Shown: positions 57,651 through 64,000 of the stretch, piece after piece
Position numbering within the stretch: the stretch's first letter is position 1
How the letters are laid out: every line of letters begins with the position of its first letter
Assembly (NCBI RefSeq): GCF_000972845.2
Contig: NC_040018.1
Coordinates: 12,559,157-12,623,156 of the forward strand
Direction: 5' to 3'
DNA from: Larimichthys crocea
Taxonomy: Eukaryota; Chordata; Actinopteri; Sciaenidae
DNA length: 64,000 nucleotides
Notes under the pieces: model-generated
Seen by the model: only the letters and a program-made list of their open reading frames with translations
Database searches by the model: none
What the model was told of the DNA's origin: nothing
Made by a program: the position numbers and the translations under genes

Positions 57651-59863
57651 AAACTGGGGACGTCCGATCCTGAGAACTATAAAGTAAGAATAAAAACAAG
57701 AACAGACTACAGTATCCAAGATTCTGCCAATATTTATATAGCAAAGAGCCACAATAATCCGGTGTTGGGTTTCACTTGTTTCTATGGGATATTCACTGCT
57801 GCTAGAGAGTTGGGGAGCGTAGAGTATCTTCAGTTATTTTTAGGATGAGCTTTATGGTAACCTATTCAATTTGATTAAATTAGGAAAGCTAGGGAGACGA
57901 GATCATCCCACTCTTCAACTGAAAAAAAATTTATCCTTCTTCTTCAACAGGAACTATAACAGCAGATTCAATGCTGATCTCCACTTCCTCACGAAAAAAA
58001 TAGAGAAGCAGAGTAGATCACTCCAACACCACCACCAGGCACAACTCATTACCACACCAACAAAGTAAACACACGCCTCTGATCCAAATTCCTAAAAAGA
58101 CTGTCAGATATGTGGGAAACTTTAAACTCCAAATAAAGGACGTTTCGAAGGCATCTAAACAAATTCATAGCAATAAGGATGCACCAATCCAACTTTTCCC
58201 CCCTAATACAGTTTCCAGTCCTCAGAGTATCTACCGATACTGTGCACTGATCCGTTAAATCTGACAATAGCAGGAACTTACTGAAAACATTTTATGTAAG
58301 AGGACCTGAGGCCAGGGATTTCTGTGGCACCAGAAACTGACAAAGACATTTTCTAATATAGATCAGTGGCCAATACCTGATCTGATTCATAAGGTTCTTA
58401 TCAACCTTAACGACCAACCGTTACAGGGAAAAGCAGGTTGTACTTTGCACTATGCAGCATCGTTTCCTGTAAACTGTTTTACTGTTTACTCCTGAGGCGT
58501 AGTCTCTAGAAAGCTGACAGGTTTTATTGTCTGAGAATGCAGGTCAACAGTATTGTGTATTTTCATCTCAGTTACAGGACAGACAGAACACTGATATTCT
58601 CACCTGTCCTGGAGTCTCACTGGATTGCTCCCCTCTATCTTAACTGTTCGTGTCATGCTGGGTGCAGGTGTTGAAGGCAGAGGCGGGGGAGACTCCGAGG
58701 CTCTGTTTGGAGGTAGTCCATTGGCTGGCGGCAGGCCCTTCTGCTCCCCTTTGGCGTCATACTCAAAAGTGCGTTTGGGTTTAGGTAAGGGGTTGACTGG
58801 TGAGCCAACTGGTGTCTGTTGGCTAGGTGGTTCTGGGCTCTCAGACCTGACTGAGCTCACACTAAATCTTTGTCTGAGTTTAGAGAGCTTATCAGGCACC
58901 AAAACGGCATCTGGTTCAGTGGCAACTGAACAAATGCTGCTGCGCTTACTGGTGCATGTGCTGTCAAAGTCATCACCAATCATAAAAGACCTTTGTCTTG
59001 TCTTGTCTGGAGCGTAGCAATTACTCAGATAACGTGGAGGAGAAGGACTGGGATTCTCCTTCAGGGCTTGTTCTATCTTTTGTATCCTGTTGAGGACTGC
59101 TGACGTCTCCTTCCGAGCAGACAGGGAACGCACAAATGTTCCTGAGGACTCGGACTTGCTTATCCTTTTCTGGAAGCGACCTATGCCATCTTTGTCTGAA
59201 ACTCCTTCCTCTTCCTCTGTGTATGAGCATTCTGAGAAAGCCGTGCTCATCCTGCGAACCCCTTTAAAGTCAAAGGTTTTCTCGCTACAGGGAGAAGAGA
59301 GCAGGCTGGGGCAGCCCTCACTGCCCCCTACACGCTCTCCTCCTCTTTTATCAAGACACAAGCTCATCCTAGGCAGAGAAACCCTCCTGCACTCCCATTC
59401 TGAGATCTTTTTGCGGATTGTGGTGGGGGGAACACCTGCTACTGAGCGGGTGAGAGAAAGGGTGCGTTTGTGGCTTTGGTTAGAGGAAGGTCCCAGCGAG
59501 AGTGTGCTCCAACTCAGGGGCCTACCATTAAGTCCATCTCCCAGAGAGAGATCCCCTTGTTTGTCCTTCTGCTCCTGGAAGCCCTGGCTTTCCTGACAGG
59601 ACTTGGTTTGAACTTGCGGCTTATAGATGGAAAGCCTGTTGTCCAGGCAGCTGATGCTCTTTGACTTGGTGAGACGGCCTTGGGAGTCAGTATCACCTGT
59701 GCACAGGCTGGTGGCCTTGCTGCTCCAGCCAGTGCGTACCAGGAACCTGCCGTCGGTCCTGACGTACCTACTCTGCTTCCCTGTTTCACTGTCGCTGAGG
59801 AGAGGCTGCTGGCTCTGCCCCTGACTGGCAGAGAGGACAGGACACGGTGATGTAGACCGGCAC
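31684..59863 (-). CDS. dennd2b: DENND2B (ST5), 5'-partial, 18 coding exons
   Basis: DENND2B is a DENN-domain guanine nucleotide exchange factor known to act on Rab13 and linked to ERK signalling. Coding exons in transcript order: 58604-59863, 56851-56996, 53039-53160, 51912-52109, 51421-51517, 51214-51258, 50667-50851, 48634-48743, 47501-47570, 45764-45841, 43772-43912, 43470-43618, 37369-37546, 36249-36290, 35733-35844, 32638-32877, 32258-32344 and 31684-31718. These give 3,295 nt, or 1,097 complete codons before the stop, all phase-consistent. The mammalian protein is slightly longer, so only a short N-terminus is missing; its exon lies beyond the window or is not recognisable. A long disordered N-terminal region with EENAYEDIV and KENPYEDVD motifs precedes the uDENN-cDENN-dDENN module. 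The protein ends KMKFLHKKN. Confidence 0.95.
32258..32344 (-). CDS. dennd2b: dennd2b exon (dDENN end)
   Basis: It encodes LFEQRVDQYLEELPDTEQSG and NKFLKGL. Acceptor ctgacag, donor CCTTG|gtgagt. Confidence 0.96.
32638..32877 (-). CDS. dennd2b: dennd2b exon (dDENN)
   Basis: It encodes NSLVSEAFIRFFLETIGHYS, then FQREAFRKTVASKSIRRFL and FMESQMFAGFIQDRELRK. Acceptor gtacag, donor CTAAAG|gtagac. Confidence 0.97.
33894..33965 (-). tRNA. tRNA-Glu (anticodon TTC), copy 1
   Basis: A 72-nt gene with TCCCATA/TATGGGA acceptor arms, the CCTGG-TTTTCAC-CCAGG anticodon arm (anticodon TTC) and a T-arm GGTTCAACTCC. Compared with copy 2 it has C-to-T changes in the D loop, variable region and T stem, one leaving a G-U pair, and no TTTT terminator is visible within the next 30 nt. 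It may be functional or starting to decay. Confidence 0.9.
34010..34335 (+). mobile_element. MITE of the AAAGGACCAGTGT family, left-truncated
   Basis: It shares CCAGTGTTTGGTTTGTCT, GAAACATGG, GTCTGTAGATA, ATTCTTATTTTCAGGTGAT and TCATTTCTG-like landmarks with 61,730-62,086. It lies in duplication unit 1 but not in unit 2, so it inserted after the duplication or was lost from unit 2. Confidence 0.65.
34664..34709 (-). pseudogene. Partial duplicate of a dennd2b exon
   Basis: It matches the 3' part of exon 35,733-35,844 (reading D-I-I-N-Q-D-S-D-S-E-S), keeps a similar GAAG|gtttg boundary but has no acceptor or 5' half. It cannot be spliced as a normal exon. Confidence 0.82.
34710..35775. repeat. 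Tandem duplication, unit 2
   Basis: It begins caaactgtctaaatactac directly after the exon fragment of unit 1 and ends inside the functional dennd2b exon 35,733-35,844, so the functional exon straddles the duplication edge. Confidence 0.8.
35077..35148 (-). tRNA. tRNA-Glu (anticodon TTC), copy 2
   Basis: A 72-nt gene with the consensus acceptor and anticodon arms and a fully paired CCGGG/CCCGG T stem with GGTTCGACTCC B box. A TTTT run follows about 7 nt downstream on the minus strand, as expected for RNA polymerase III termination. Confidence 0.95.
35733..35844 (-). CDS. dennd2b: dennd2b exon (dDENN start)
   Basis: It encodes MDDEASLLPRKLQAALEQAL and ends DIINQDSDSESDE. The 3' part of this exon (in gene orientation) has a second, partial copy at 34,664-34,709. 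Confidence 0.95.
36249..36290 (-). CDS. dennd2b: dennd2b 42-nt micro-exon
   Basis: Fourteen codons, ALMVDLGTDKFIRQ, in phase 0 with clean sites (tctcag; CGACAG|gtaagg). Confidence 0.95.
36886..36985 (+). promoter_or_regulatory. Promoter-like cluster, antisense to dennd2b
   Basis: On the plus strand an inverted CCAAT box (ATTGG, 36886-36890), a C-rich stretch and TATAAAA (36944-36950) are spaced as in a vertebrate core promoter, predicting a start near 36,975-36,985. No gene follows that I recognise, so it may be a chance cluster or drive a non-coding transcript. Confidence 0.3.
37369..37546 (-). CDS. dennd2b: dennd2b exon (cDENN core)
   Basis: It encodes LSSCMHAVVALLYPFSWQHT, FIPVLPGSMLDIVCCPTPF and LVGLLSSSLPKLKELPVEE, the most conserved part of the DENN domain. 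Acceptor atcatcag, donor GAAGAG|gtgaga. Confidence 0.97.
39400..39640 (+). repeat. Dispersed fish repeat fragment
   Basis: It has the phrases CAACAACTACTGAATGGATT, TATGACCAAA, CCTGCAAAACTAA-like, CATCAGCCTCGGCTG and TTAGCATGTTAAC, a recognisable order in a common fish interspersed repeat. Type not assigned. Confidence 0.55.
41992..42029. repeat. (CA)n microsatellite
   Basis: Dinucleotide run. Confidence 0.92.
42215..42500 (-). repeat. Dispersed fish repeat fragment, reverse orientation
   Basis: The reverse complement carries the same repeat family's landmarks (ACAACTGTTGGATAGATT, CCTGATGATGG-type and ATACTATACCAGCTAAACAT), i.e. another copy in the opposite orientation to 39,400. Confidence 0.5.
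43470..43618 (-). CDS. dennd2b: dennd2b exon (cDENN)
   Basis: It encodes VIELRRPTDSRLEHVDFDSL and ends LLLERRVIFVADKL, the central DENN beta-strand and helix region. Acceptor attcag, donor CTCAG|gtgagg. Confidence 0.96.
43772..43912 (-). CDS. dennd2b: dennd2b exon (cDENN)
   Basis: It encodes ILDEVERRRGVSAALVYPFM, then SPFPAPGK and KTFLPGAGNE. Both junctions are phase 0 (acceptor tgttcag, donor AATGAG|gtcaga). Confidence 0.96.
44314..44344. repeat. (CTGT)n microsatellite
   Basis: About seven tetranucleotide units in a dennd2b intron. Confidence 0.9.
44624..45426. mobile_element. Tc1/mariner-like MITE with long terminal inverted repeats
   Basis: The ends are inverted repeats of more than 50 bp starting CAGTTTTTCTC and containing ATTGGTTTGGCTCATTTCTC; both are flanked by TA (44622-44623 and 45427-45428). 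No transposase frame is present in the 803 bp. A perfect 42-bp palindrome lies near the right end. Confidence 0.75.
45284..45325. repeat. Perfect 42-bp palindrome
   Basis: Two 21-nt arms without a spacer, with an AT-alternating centre, inside the MITE. Confidence 0.93.
45764..45841 (-). CDS. dennd2b: dennd2b exon (cDENN start)
   Basis: Twenty-six codons, PTGKGPRLPEVYCVISRLGC then FDLFST, phase 0 at both ends. Confidence 0.95.
47501..47570 (-). CDS. dennd2b: dennd2b exon (uDENN end)
   Basis: It reads SETFSFMLTGEDGSRRFGYC then RRLL; FMLTGEDG and RFGYCRR are DENN-core signatures. Acceptor ctacag, donor CTGCTG|gtaagc. Confidence 0.96.
48059..48230 (-). mobile_element. tRNA-derived SINE
   Basis: On the minus strand the element starts TGGGCGGTCGGTAGCGTAGT (A-box like TAGCGTAGTGGG), has B-box GGTTCGAATCC, a tRNA-unrelated body and ends TCAATAAAGGCC plus an A tract (the T run at 48,060-48,070). 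It lies in a dennd2b intron in the same orientation as the gene. No clear target duplication. Confidence 0.82.
48352..48585. mobile_element. Retroposon 3'-end-like fragment
   Basis: It contains TACTTTATTGATCCCTCGGG and AAGGGCACCTCAACAGTGCC, tracts common in fish retroposons. It is truncated and unclassified. Confidence 0.5.
48634..48743 (-). CDS. dennd2b: dennd2b exon (uDENN)
   Basis: It encodes LERPTKQMREAEQRLKAIPQ, FCFPDAKDWNPVSEY. The FCFPDA motif is a DENND2 hallmark. Its 3' splice acceptor pyrimidine tract is a (CCTCT)n microsatellite on the minus strand. Confidence 0.96.
48748..48803. repeat. (GGAGA)n microsatellite at a splice acceptor
   Basis: About eleven pentanucleotide units with one interruption (ggcga). 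On the gene strand it is (CCTCT)n and forms the polypyrimidine tract of the exon that ends at 48,743. Confidence 0.92.
50667..50851 (-). CDS. dennd2b: dennd2b exon (uDENN start)
   Basis: The segment RAPSYRTLEL-like QAPSYRTLELQLIEWQERE is followed by LFEYFVVVSLKKKPSKN, the first strand of the uDENN domain. Acceptor cctcag, donor CCCAAG|gtaaaa. Confidence 0.96.
51214..51258 (-). CDS. dennd2b: dennd2b 45-nt exon (acidic SESESDSDD)
   Basis: A short exon encoding DDNSESESDSDDRFK, identified by its flanking splice sites (ctctccag; CAAAG|gtgagt) and matching phase. The acidic serine cluster is a likely casein-kinase-type target. Confidence 0.93.
51421..51517 (-). CDS. dennd2b: dennd2b exon (basic GKKRLKKL)
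   Basis: It encodes LVQRINSIYCTKRGKKRLKK and LTMSNVETTSLR. The basic cluster is conserved in mammals. Acceptor ttacag, donor AGAG|gtaagg. Confidence 0.94.
51912..52109 (-). CDS. dennd2b: dennd2b exon (SERKSHR ... IPK)
   Basis: Sixty-six codons in phase 0, LPSKPSSQSLRLPGASERKS, then SKRYSQDEMLLLPQM and ending HRHWRIPK. Acceptor ctgactag, donor CCCAAG|gtacac. Confidence 0.92.
53039..53160 (-). CDS. dennd2b: dennd2b exon with KENPYEDVD motif
   Basis: It encodes KENPYEDVDLKRKSLGRKS and ends MDRKLNSPPQ. It carries the second tyrosine motif of the pair. Acceptor ccccacag, donor CCTCAG|gtatgc. Confidence 0.95.
53161..56850 (-). other. dennd2b intron
   Basis: 3.7 kb; a CA microsatellite at 54,189-54,235 and no other recognised feature. 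Confidence 0.65.
54189..54235. repeat. (CA)n microsatellite
   Basis: Dinucleotide run with one interruption. Confidence 0.92.
56851..56996 (-). CDS. dennd2b: dennd2b exon with EENAYEDIV motif
   Basis: It reads SCESEDATSLPSSYPSSP, TENGT and STLEENAYEDIV. The first YED tyrosine motif of DENND2B is conserved. Acceptor ttccccag, donor CGTAG|gtaagc. Confidence 0.95.
56997..58603 (-). other. dennd2b intron
   Basis: 1.6 kb with a long CA run at 57,594-57,647 and otherwise nothing recognised. Confidence 0.65.
57594..57647. repeat. (CA)n microsatellite
   Basis: The longest simple repeat in the window. Confidence 0.93.
58604..59863 (-). CDS. dennd2b: dennd2b large N-terminal exon
   Basis: A 1,260-nt exon encoding a disordered, Ser/Pro-rich region. 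Landmarks are LLSDSETG, KISEWECRR, SEKTFDFKG, FSECSY, VLNRIQKIEQALKE, PKPKRTFEYDAKG and PPPLPSTPAP, all with counterparts in mammalian DENND2B. The acceptor cttgttccag requires two bases from an upstream exon not identified here. Donor GACAG|gtgaga. PPPLPSTPAP is a likely SH3-binding segment. Confidence 0.93.
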
Positions 59864-60423
59864 CTGGAACAAGACAGAGAAAGGTGTAAACAAACTTGAC
59901 ATACATTTAAATGTATCTCTAAAAAAAACACATTTCAACCTGAAAGATATTAATAAACGAAAAGAGGCAACTCACAGGAGCTGCCAATAAATCCACAGCA
60001 TGAAAAGAAAGTCGATGTGGAACAGATGGAAGAAAACTGTAAAGAATCAGCTGACGATTCTGAATTCATTTCCAAGATCAAAGTCAAAATGAAAACCTGA
60101 GCCACTTATTTAGAATAACCACAGGAAAGTATTCTGTCTTTGGCAGGGTGAGATTAAAGTGAAGGCCAAAGGAAATACAGACTACATGAAAATGCCACTG
60201 TGGATTTTTCCACATAATCAAAATAACTTGAGGAGAATCACCGTAGACCTCACACAGAAAGAAATATGCCAAGCTAGATTTATTACAGCTGTCTCACCTG
60301 TGAAAGTTTCACTGCTCCTCAAAGCCTTTCTTGATCCCTGCAGCTCAGTGATACTACAACAGTACCATGCTCACTGCCGACTGTACATCGCACACTACAC
60401 AAACACTTTCTCACGGTGTTCAC

Positions 60424-60712
60424 CTCCTTGAAGATTTCCACAGACAAACTTTCCCTGTAAATCCCTAACACTGTAATACTCATAGTCTCTGAGGAGCCGT
60501 GTCATAACTTGGAATCTGGCTAAGTCTTGCGAAAGTGAAGTATTGGGAGATCTGATGTCACAGCTATGGTTAGAATAACAAGCGTTATGGGAGGAGGAAG
60601 CTGAGGGCAGCGGACTGTGATCCAACAGTGCGGGTTGAGACAGATCTCGCTTCACACCTTTCTGCCCTTCCCTGGTTTCACTCCTCCTGCTTCAGGGTGG
60701 GAGGATTTTATA
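60424..60712 (-). promoter_or_regulatory. Candidate alternative first exon of dennd2b with TATA box
   Basis: On the minus strand TATAAAAT (60705-60712) precedes about 250 nt that end at a good donor, AAGGAG|gtgaac (exon end 60,424). One frame is open for about 86 codons (VKRDLSQPALLDHSPL and on) but it does not join the 59,863 exon in the right phase, and the frame that does has a stop. If it is an exon, it is probably a non-coding leader or uses another junction. Confidence 0.3.
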
Positions 60713-61729
60713 ACAGTTAGTAACCTGCAAGCTGCAAGCATGATGGATGCATCTTATCTTACTTCCCTTAAAGAAATATGAGAATACGAGATGACAGCTG
60801 GAAGTCTGGAGGCTTTTACTGTTTTTTACTGTTGGTTTATAATATTCTGAAGCCCAGTGAGTAGATTTTTCAAATCATAATACTTTGGATATTATGATTT
60901 ATCAGACTGATACAATATATGAACTAAGAGCTGTTGATTCTCCCCCAGCTTGGTTAACAAGGATGAAGTGAATATGATACTATAGTTCTTATGAAGTGGG
61001 GGCCCACTGCTGTGTGCTTCTTGACATTTATTGATTAATATGAACTGCTGGAATGTCAGAATGTGTTTGGCTAACACTGACAGTTATGCTTTTTGCCATC
61101 ACTCATTCCCATGTAAAAAACCCCAAATAGTCCTGCAGAGGTAAAACAACATTTTACAGACACAAATATGTCCACTGCCACAAGTTGCTTCCCTCCAAAA
61201 GAACCCTTCCTACTTCAAGTCCTCCTAATTACCACTTATAAACACAAAATAAATACTAATACATGGTTTTTAACACACTATAATGTAGTCCTAGTTGCCT
61301 TTTCTCTTCCTGTAGACTTGTGGTACTCAGCGTAAGGATAAATAATTTTGTTTGCATTCATTAGTAAATGATTGATAATGTTCCTGGGCTGTTACATGAG
61401 AGGTTCCATATAAGCCTATGTGTGCAGTGCGCAGAAGCAGTGACACTTTCTTGATCTGCTGCTTCCTGATTCCCGACCTGCGTGGGGCTGCTGTGACTGG
61501 ATTTGTCTTTTGGCACAGATGAGTGAGAACAGCAAATGTTGAACGGTTGACAATGAAAACAATCCACTGTCAAATAGGAAGATAATTTTGCCTTTAATCT
61601 GGCACCTCATACCAATCCTAAACCACCCGGGAGAACTGCAAGAAAAAGGAAGATTAGAACTTTGAAGTTGTCTTATTCTGCCACATTAATGATCCTAATG
61701 TATATTGATTTTATCAGATGAATATAATG

Positions 61730-62086
61730 TAAGGACCAGTGTGTAGAATTTGTGGTGTAGTTGTGGATTGTAACCCCCTTTGTTCACCCTCCCATTTCAA
61801 GAGTGAAGGAGAAGCTATGGTGGCTTCAAAACACGCAAAAAGTTCAACGGCCTGTCTTGAGCCAGTGTTTGGTTTGTCTATCCTGGGCTACTGTAGAAAC
61901 ATGGCTGTTCAACATAAAAAAAACTCTGTGGGACCTGCGGCGTCTGTAGATAAAGAAAGTTAATTCTTAAACATACTGATTCTTATTTTCAGGTGATCAT
62001 ACACTAATGAAATATGAATATTATATTTCATTTCTGACATTTTCTGTAAGTAGAGCTCCATTAATCATTCATACTGGACCTTTAAT
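61730..62086 (+). mobile_element. MITE of the AAAGGACCAGTGT family, nearly complete
   Basis: It begins AAGGACCAGTGTGTAGAATT and ends with the inverted counterpart CATACTGGACCTTTAA. It contains GCCAGTGTTTGGTTTGTC, TACTGTAGAAACATGGC and ATTCTTATTTTCAGGTGAT. No transposase frame; non-autonomous DNA element. Confidence 0.75.
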
Positions 62087-63903
62087 GTTTGTTTAATAAC
62101 TGGCCACTGGCCTCCTGTCATTTTGCAAAGTAGCCCCTGGGCAGAGTCAGTTGAGTATCCCTGCCTGAGACCATTAAACATGGCTGTTTCTAGAGTTTCT
62201 TCAGCTACTTCACATAAAGCTCTACACTGTAGCTGTTTTTCATATTTCGTATTTTTGTAATTTAGGTTTGTATCAAACACTAACATATCATCTTTCCTAC
62301 TCCTGAATAAACTGAGCTCTGATTATAACCTTTCTTGGATTATTAATGCGACTATACTATATAATAACTTGAGCTTGAAAGCAGTTCAAGACAAACTCTA
62401 GCCTCAGGTAAAATATCTATCAGCCTACAATAAGTCAAACTAGCCACATAATGATATTATATTGATCAGCAGTCCAACACATGACATGTTGCAGTGGTTC
62501 AGGAAGGAGCTATCAGAAGTTGTTTTTAAATTAAAATTGTTCTGGTTCCCTAGCTAAACTTCTGCCAAGGATTATGGTTAATGCACAAAGCCAGAGAGGG
62601 AGCAGTGTCTCTGAAGCTTAATATCCATGGTAATGTTTTAGTAGCAACCAGACCAAACAGTTAGTAATGTGATTTTAATCCCAGTAACAGTACAGCTTAT
62701 TGAGTTACTATAAATTGTTGCTCTTTGGTCTGACAGTCTCTGGGTTTCTCCACACTTGACCATGACTCCACAAATGTGGCAGCAAACAAGCGAAAACATG
62801 ATGATACGATAAAAGGTTTCCACAGGTTTCGTGCTGTGTTTTGTGGGTGTTACAAAGAGACGCTACTATCTACATCTACTGTATGTTTCATTTTATATAC
62901 AGAAAGTGCACTATAGAGTGTCTTTTTAAACTTTCAGACTGATTGTATTCACATTTCCTTACTTCTAAGTCTGCAATCTATGACTGGGTGACATTGTTCA
63001 AACATAGTCAATTGCATATATGCTAATTTTGGACAATATTATTTAGTTTTTGTGTAATTCGTATCATTGTTTATACGTTTGTTTGCTTGCATGTGGTTCC
63101 TACATCATTACTGCACTGTACTCAGTGCAATTGATGTCAACATGGCAGCAGATTTAATCAACTGCAAAAGTTAAATCAGCCACAATCTAAGACAGATTTT
63201 AGAAGGTCACAACCTCATTTAGAGTAAAATAAAATATAAACTTCAGTGTGAAGACGTTTCGATTAGACACACAAATAAGATATGTGCAGAATTTGTGTCT
63301 ATTTAAAGGATTGGGGACTTTTAGGGGGTTCTGGTGGTCTGGATCATGCTTGTAAAAATAAGCTTAGTTAGCTTCAGATGGGCCGGGACGGGCCCGGCCA
63401 CACATATAGTACTGTATAAAAAAACTGGATGCCAGTTACAACCTGGCTTCTGGCTTTTACTCAGGCTTCCAGGGCATGCTAACCACAAGCCACTTCCCGT
63501 TACTGACCAGGATGGAGGGAGAAGACTGTGCACACAAACAGCACTTTTGCTATTATAGTTCAACATATGTAAACTTTATCATCCATCAGCACTTTTGTTC
63601 TGTCAGTCTAATCCAGCACAGAATATATTTAATTGTATATATATTAGTAAATAAGATAAATGTGATGAATGTGTATTTCTGGGTGTAGAAAACATGTTTC
63701 ACAGTAACTCTCACTTTGTTGCTAAAACACCTCTCTGGATTGCTTTTGTGGTTACTTGAGGTGCAGGATATTTATTCAAATACAACATCAAACAGGAGGC
63801 AGGAATGATCCTGTATGTGGTAGATTATAAATTATTTCCTTGCAGAAGATCACAGAACAAGACTCAAACAAGTTTTTTCAAATTGCTTTGTATTGTTTTC
63901 TTC

Positions 63904-63941
63904 CACATATGGCTACATGTTGCTGCATGTAGCCATATGTG
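63904..63941. repeat. 16-bp perfect hairpin
   Basis: Arms 63904-63919 and 63926-63941 (cacatatggctacatg and its complement) with a 6-nt loop. Too short for a typical microRNA precursor; function unknown. Confidence 0.85.
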
Positions 63942-64000
63942 TCTCTTGAGGCTACACAGTTCAGTGTAGGTGTAATTTGTCCTAGAAACTGATCCCTGGT

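Larger units (their letters stand above)
60713..63999 (-). other. Upstream dennd2b intron or flank
   Basis: No coding exon recognised. It contains a MITE (61,730-62,086) and a hairpin at 63,904-63,941. The exon that supplies the DENND2B N-terminus is not visible. Confidence 0.5.

Noticed and set aside
58625..59596. Plus-strand frames of 130 and 168 codons over the large dennd2b exon
   Set aside because: Antisense shadows of a GC-richer coding exon.
59514..59906. Alternative 130-codon frame in the large dennd2b exon that would join the 60,424 candidate exon
   Set aside because: It loses the DENND2B landmarks and runs into a stop; the main frame matches the family throughout.
61361..61610. 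Short cysteine-containing minus-strand frames
   Set aside because: No zinc-finger spacing and no splice context.

Overview
This is vertebrate nuclear DNA, almost certainly from a ray-finned fish and probably a percomorph. It has AT-rich introns, GT-AG splicing, many short transposon relics and a tRNA-derived SINE. Two large multi-exon genes, both on the minus strand, carry nearly all the coding content. I see no operon, phage, CRISPR or other prokaryotic-type system, and nothing I would call a new biological system.

Region 1 (about 1-15,200) holds a complete trim66 gene. I could place 17 coding exons, from the ATG at 14,985 to the stop at 1,572. They add up to 3,765 nt (1,254 aa) with every splice phase matching. 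The protein has two B-boxes, a coiled coil, a glutamine-rich middle, an HP1-box, a long acidic segment, a PHD finger and a bromodomain. It has no RING finger, which is typical of TRIM66.

Region 2 (about 15,200-31,200) lies between the genes and looks misassembled. After a run of ten Ns (18,448-18,457), the block 18,458-24,712 repeats 11,362-17,507, including trim66 exons 1-5, with a very high rate of small indels. It then continues into a second overlap, where 24,369-25,713 matches 27,891-29,279. A hAT-type transposon sits at both breakpoints, and its 8-bp target duplication indicates which flanks truly belong together. The broken trim66 exons in this block are probably an assembly artefact.

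Region 3 (about 31,200-59,863, running on toward the right edge) holds dennd2b (ST5), a DENN-domain Rab exchange factor. I could place 18 coding exons, from a large 1,260-nt exon at 59,863 to the stop at 31,684. Only the short N-terminus is missing. The adjacency of trim66 and dennd2b matches mammalian 11p15-type synteny, but the rpl27a gene expected between them is not visible. One dennd2b intron contains two tRNA-Glu(TTC) genes in a local tandem duplication that also copied the 3' half of a dennd2b exon. Other introns hold a SINE, several MITEs, simple repeats and a promoter-like cluster on the opposite strand.

The two genes share no pathway that the sequence shows: trim66 encodes a chromatin reader/corepressor and dennd2b a membrane-traffic and signalling regulator. 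They are simply conserved neighbours.
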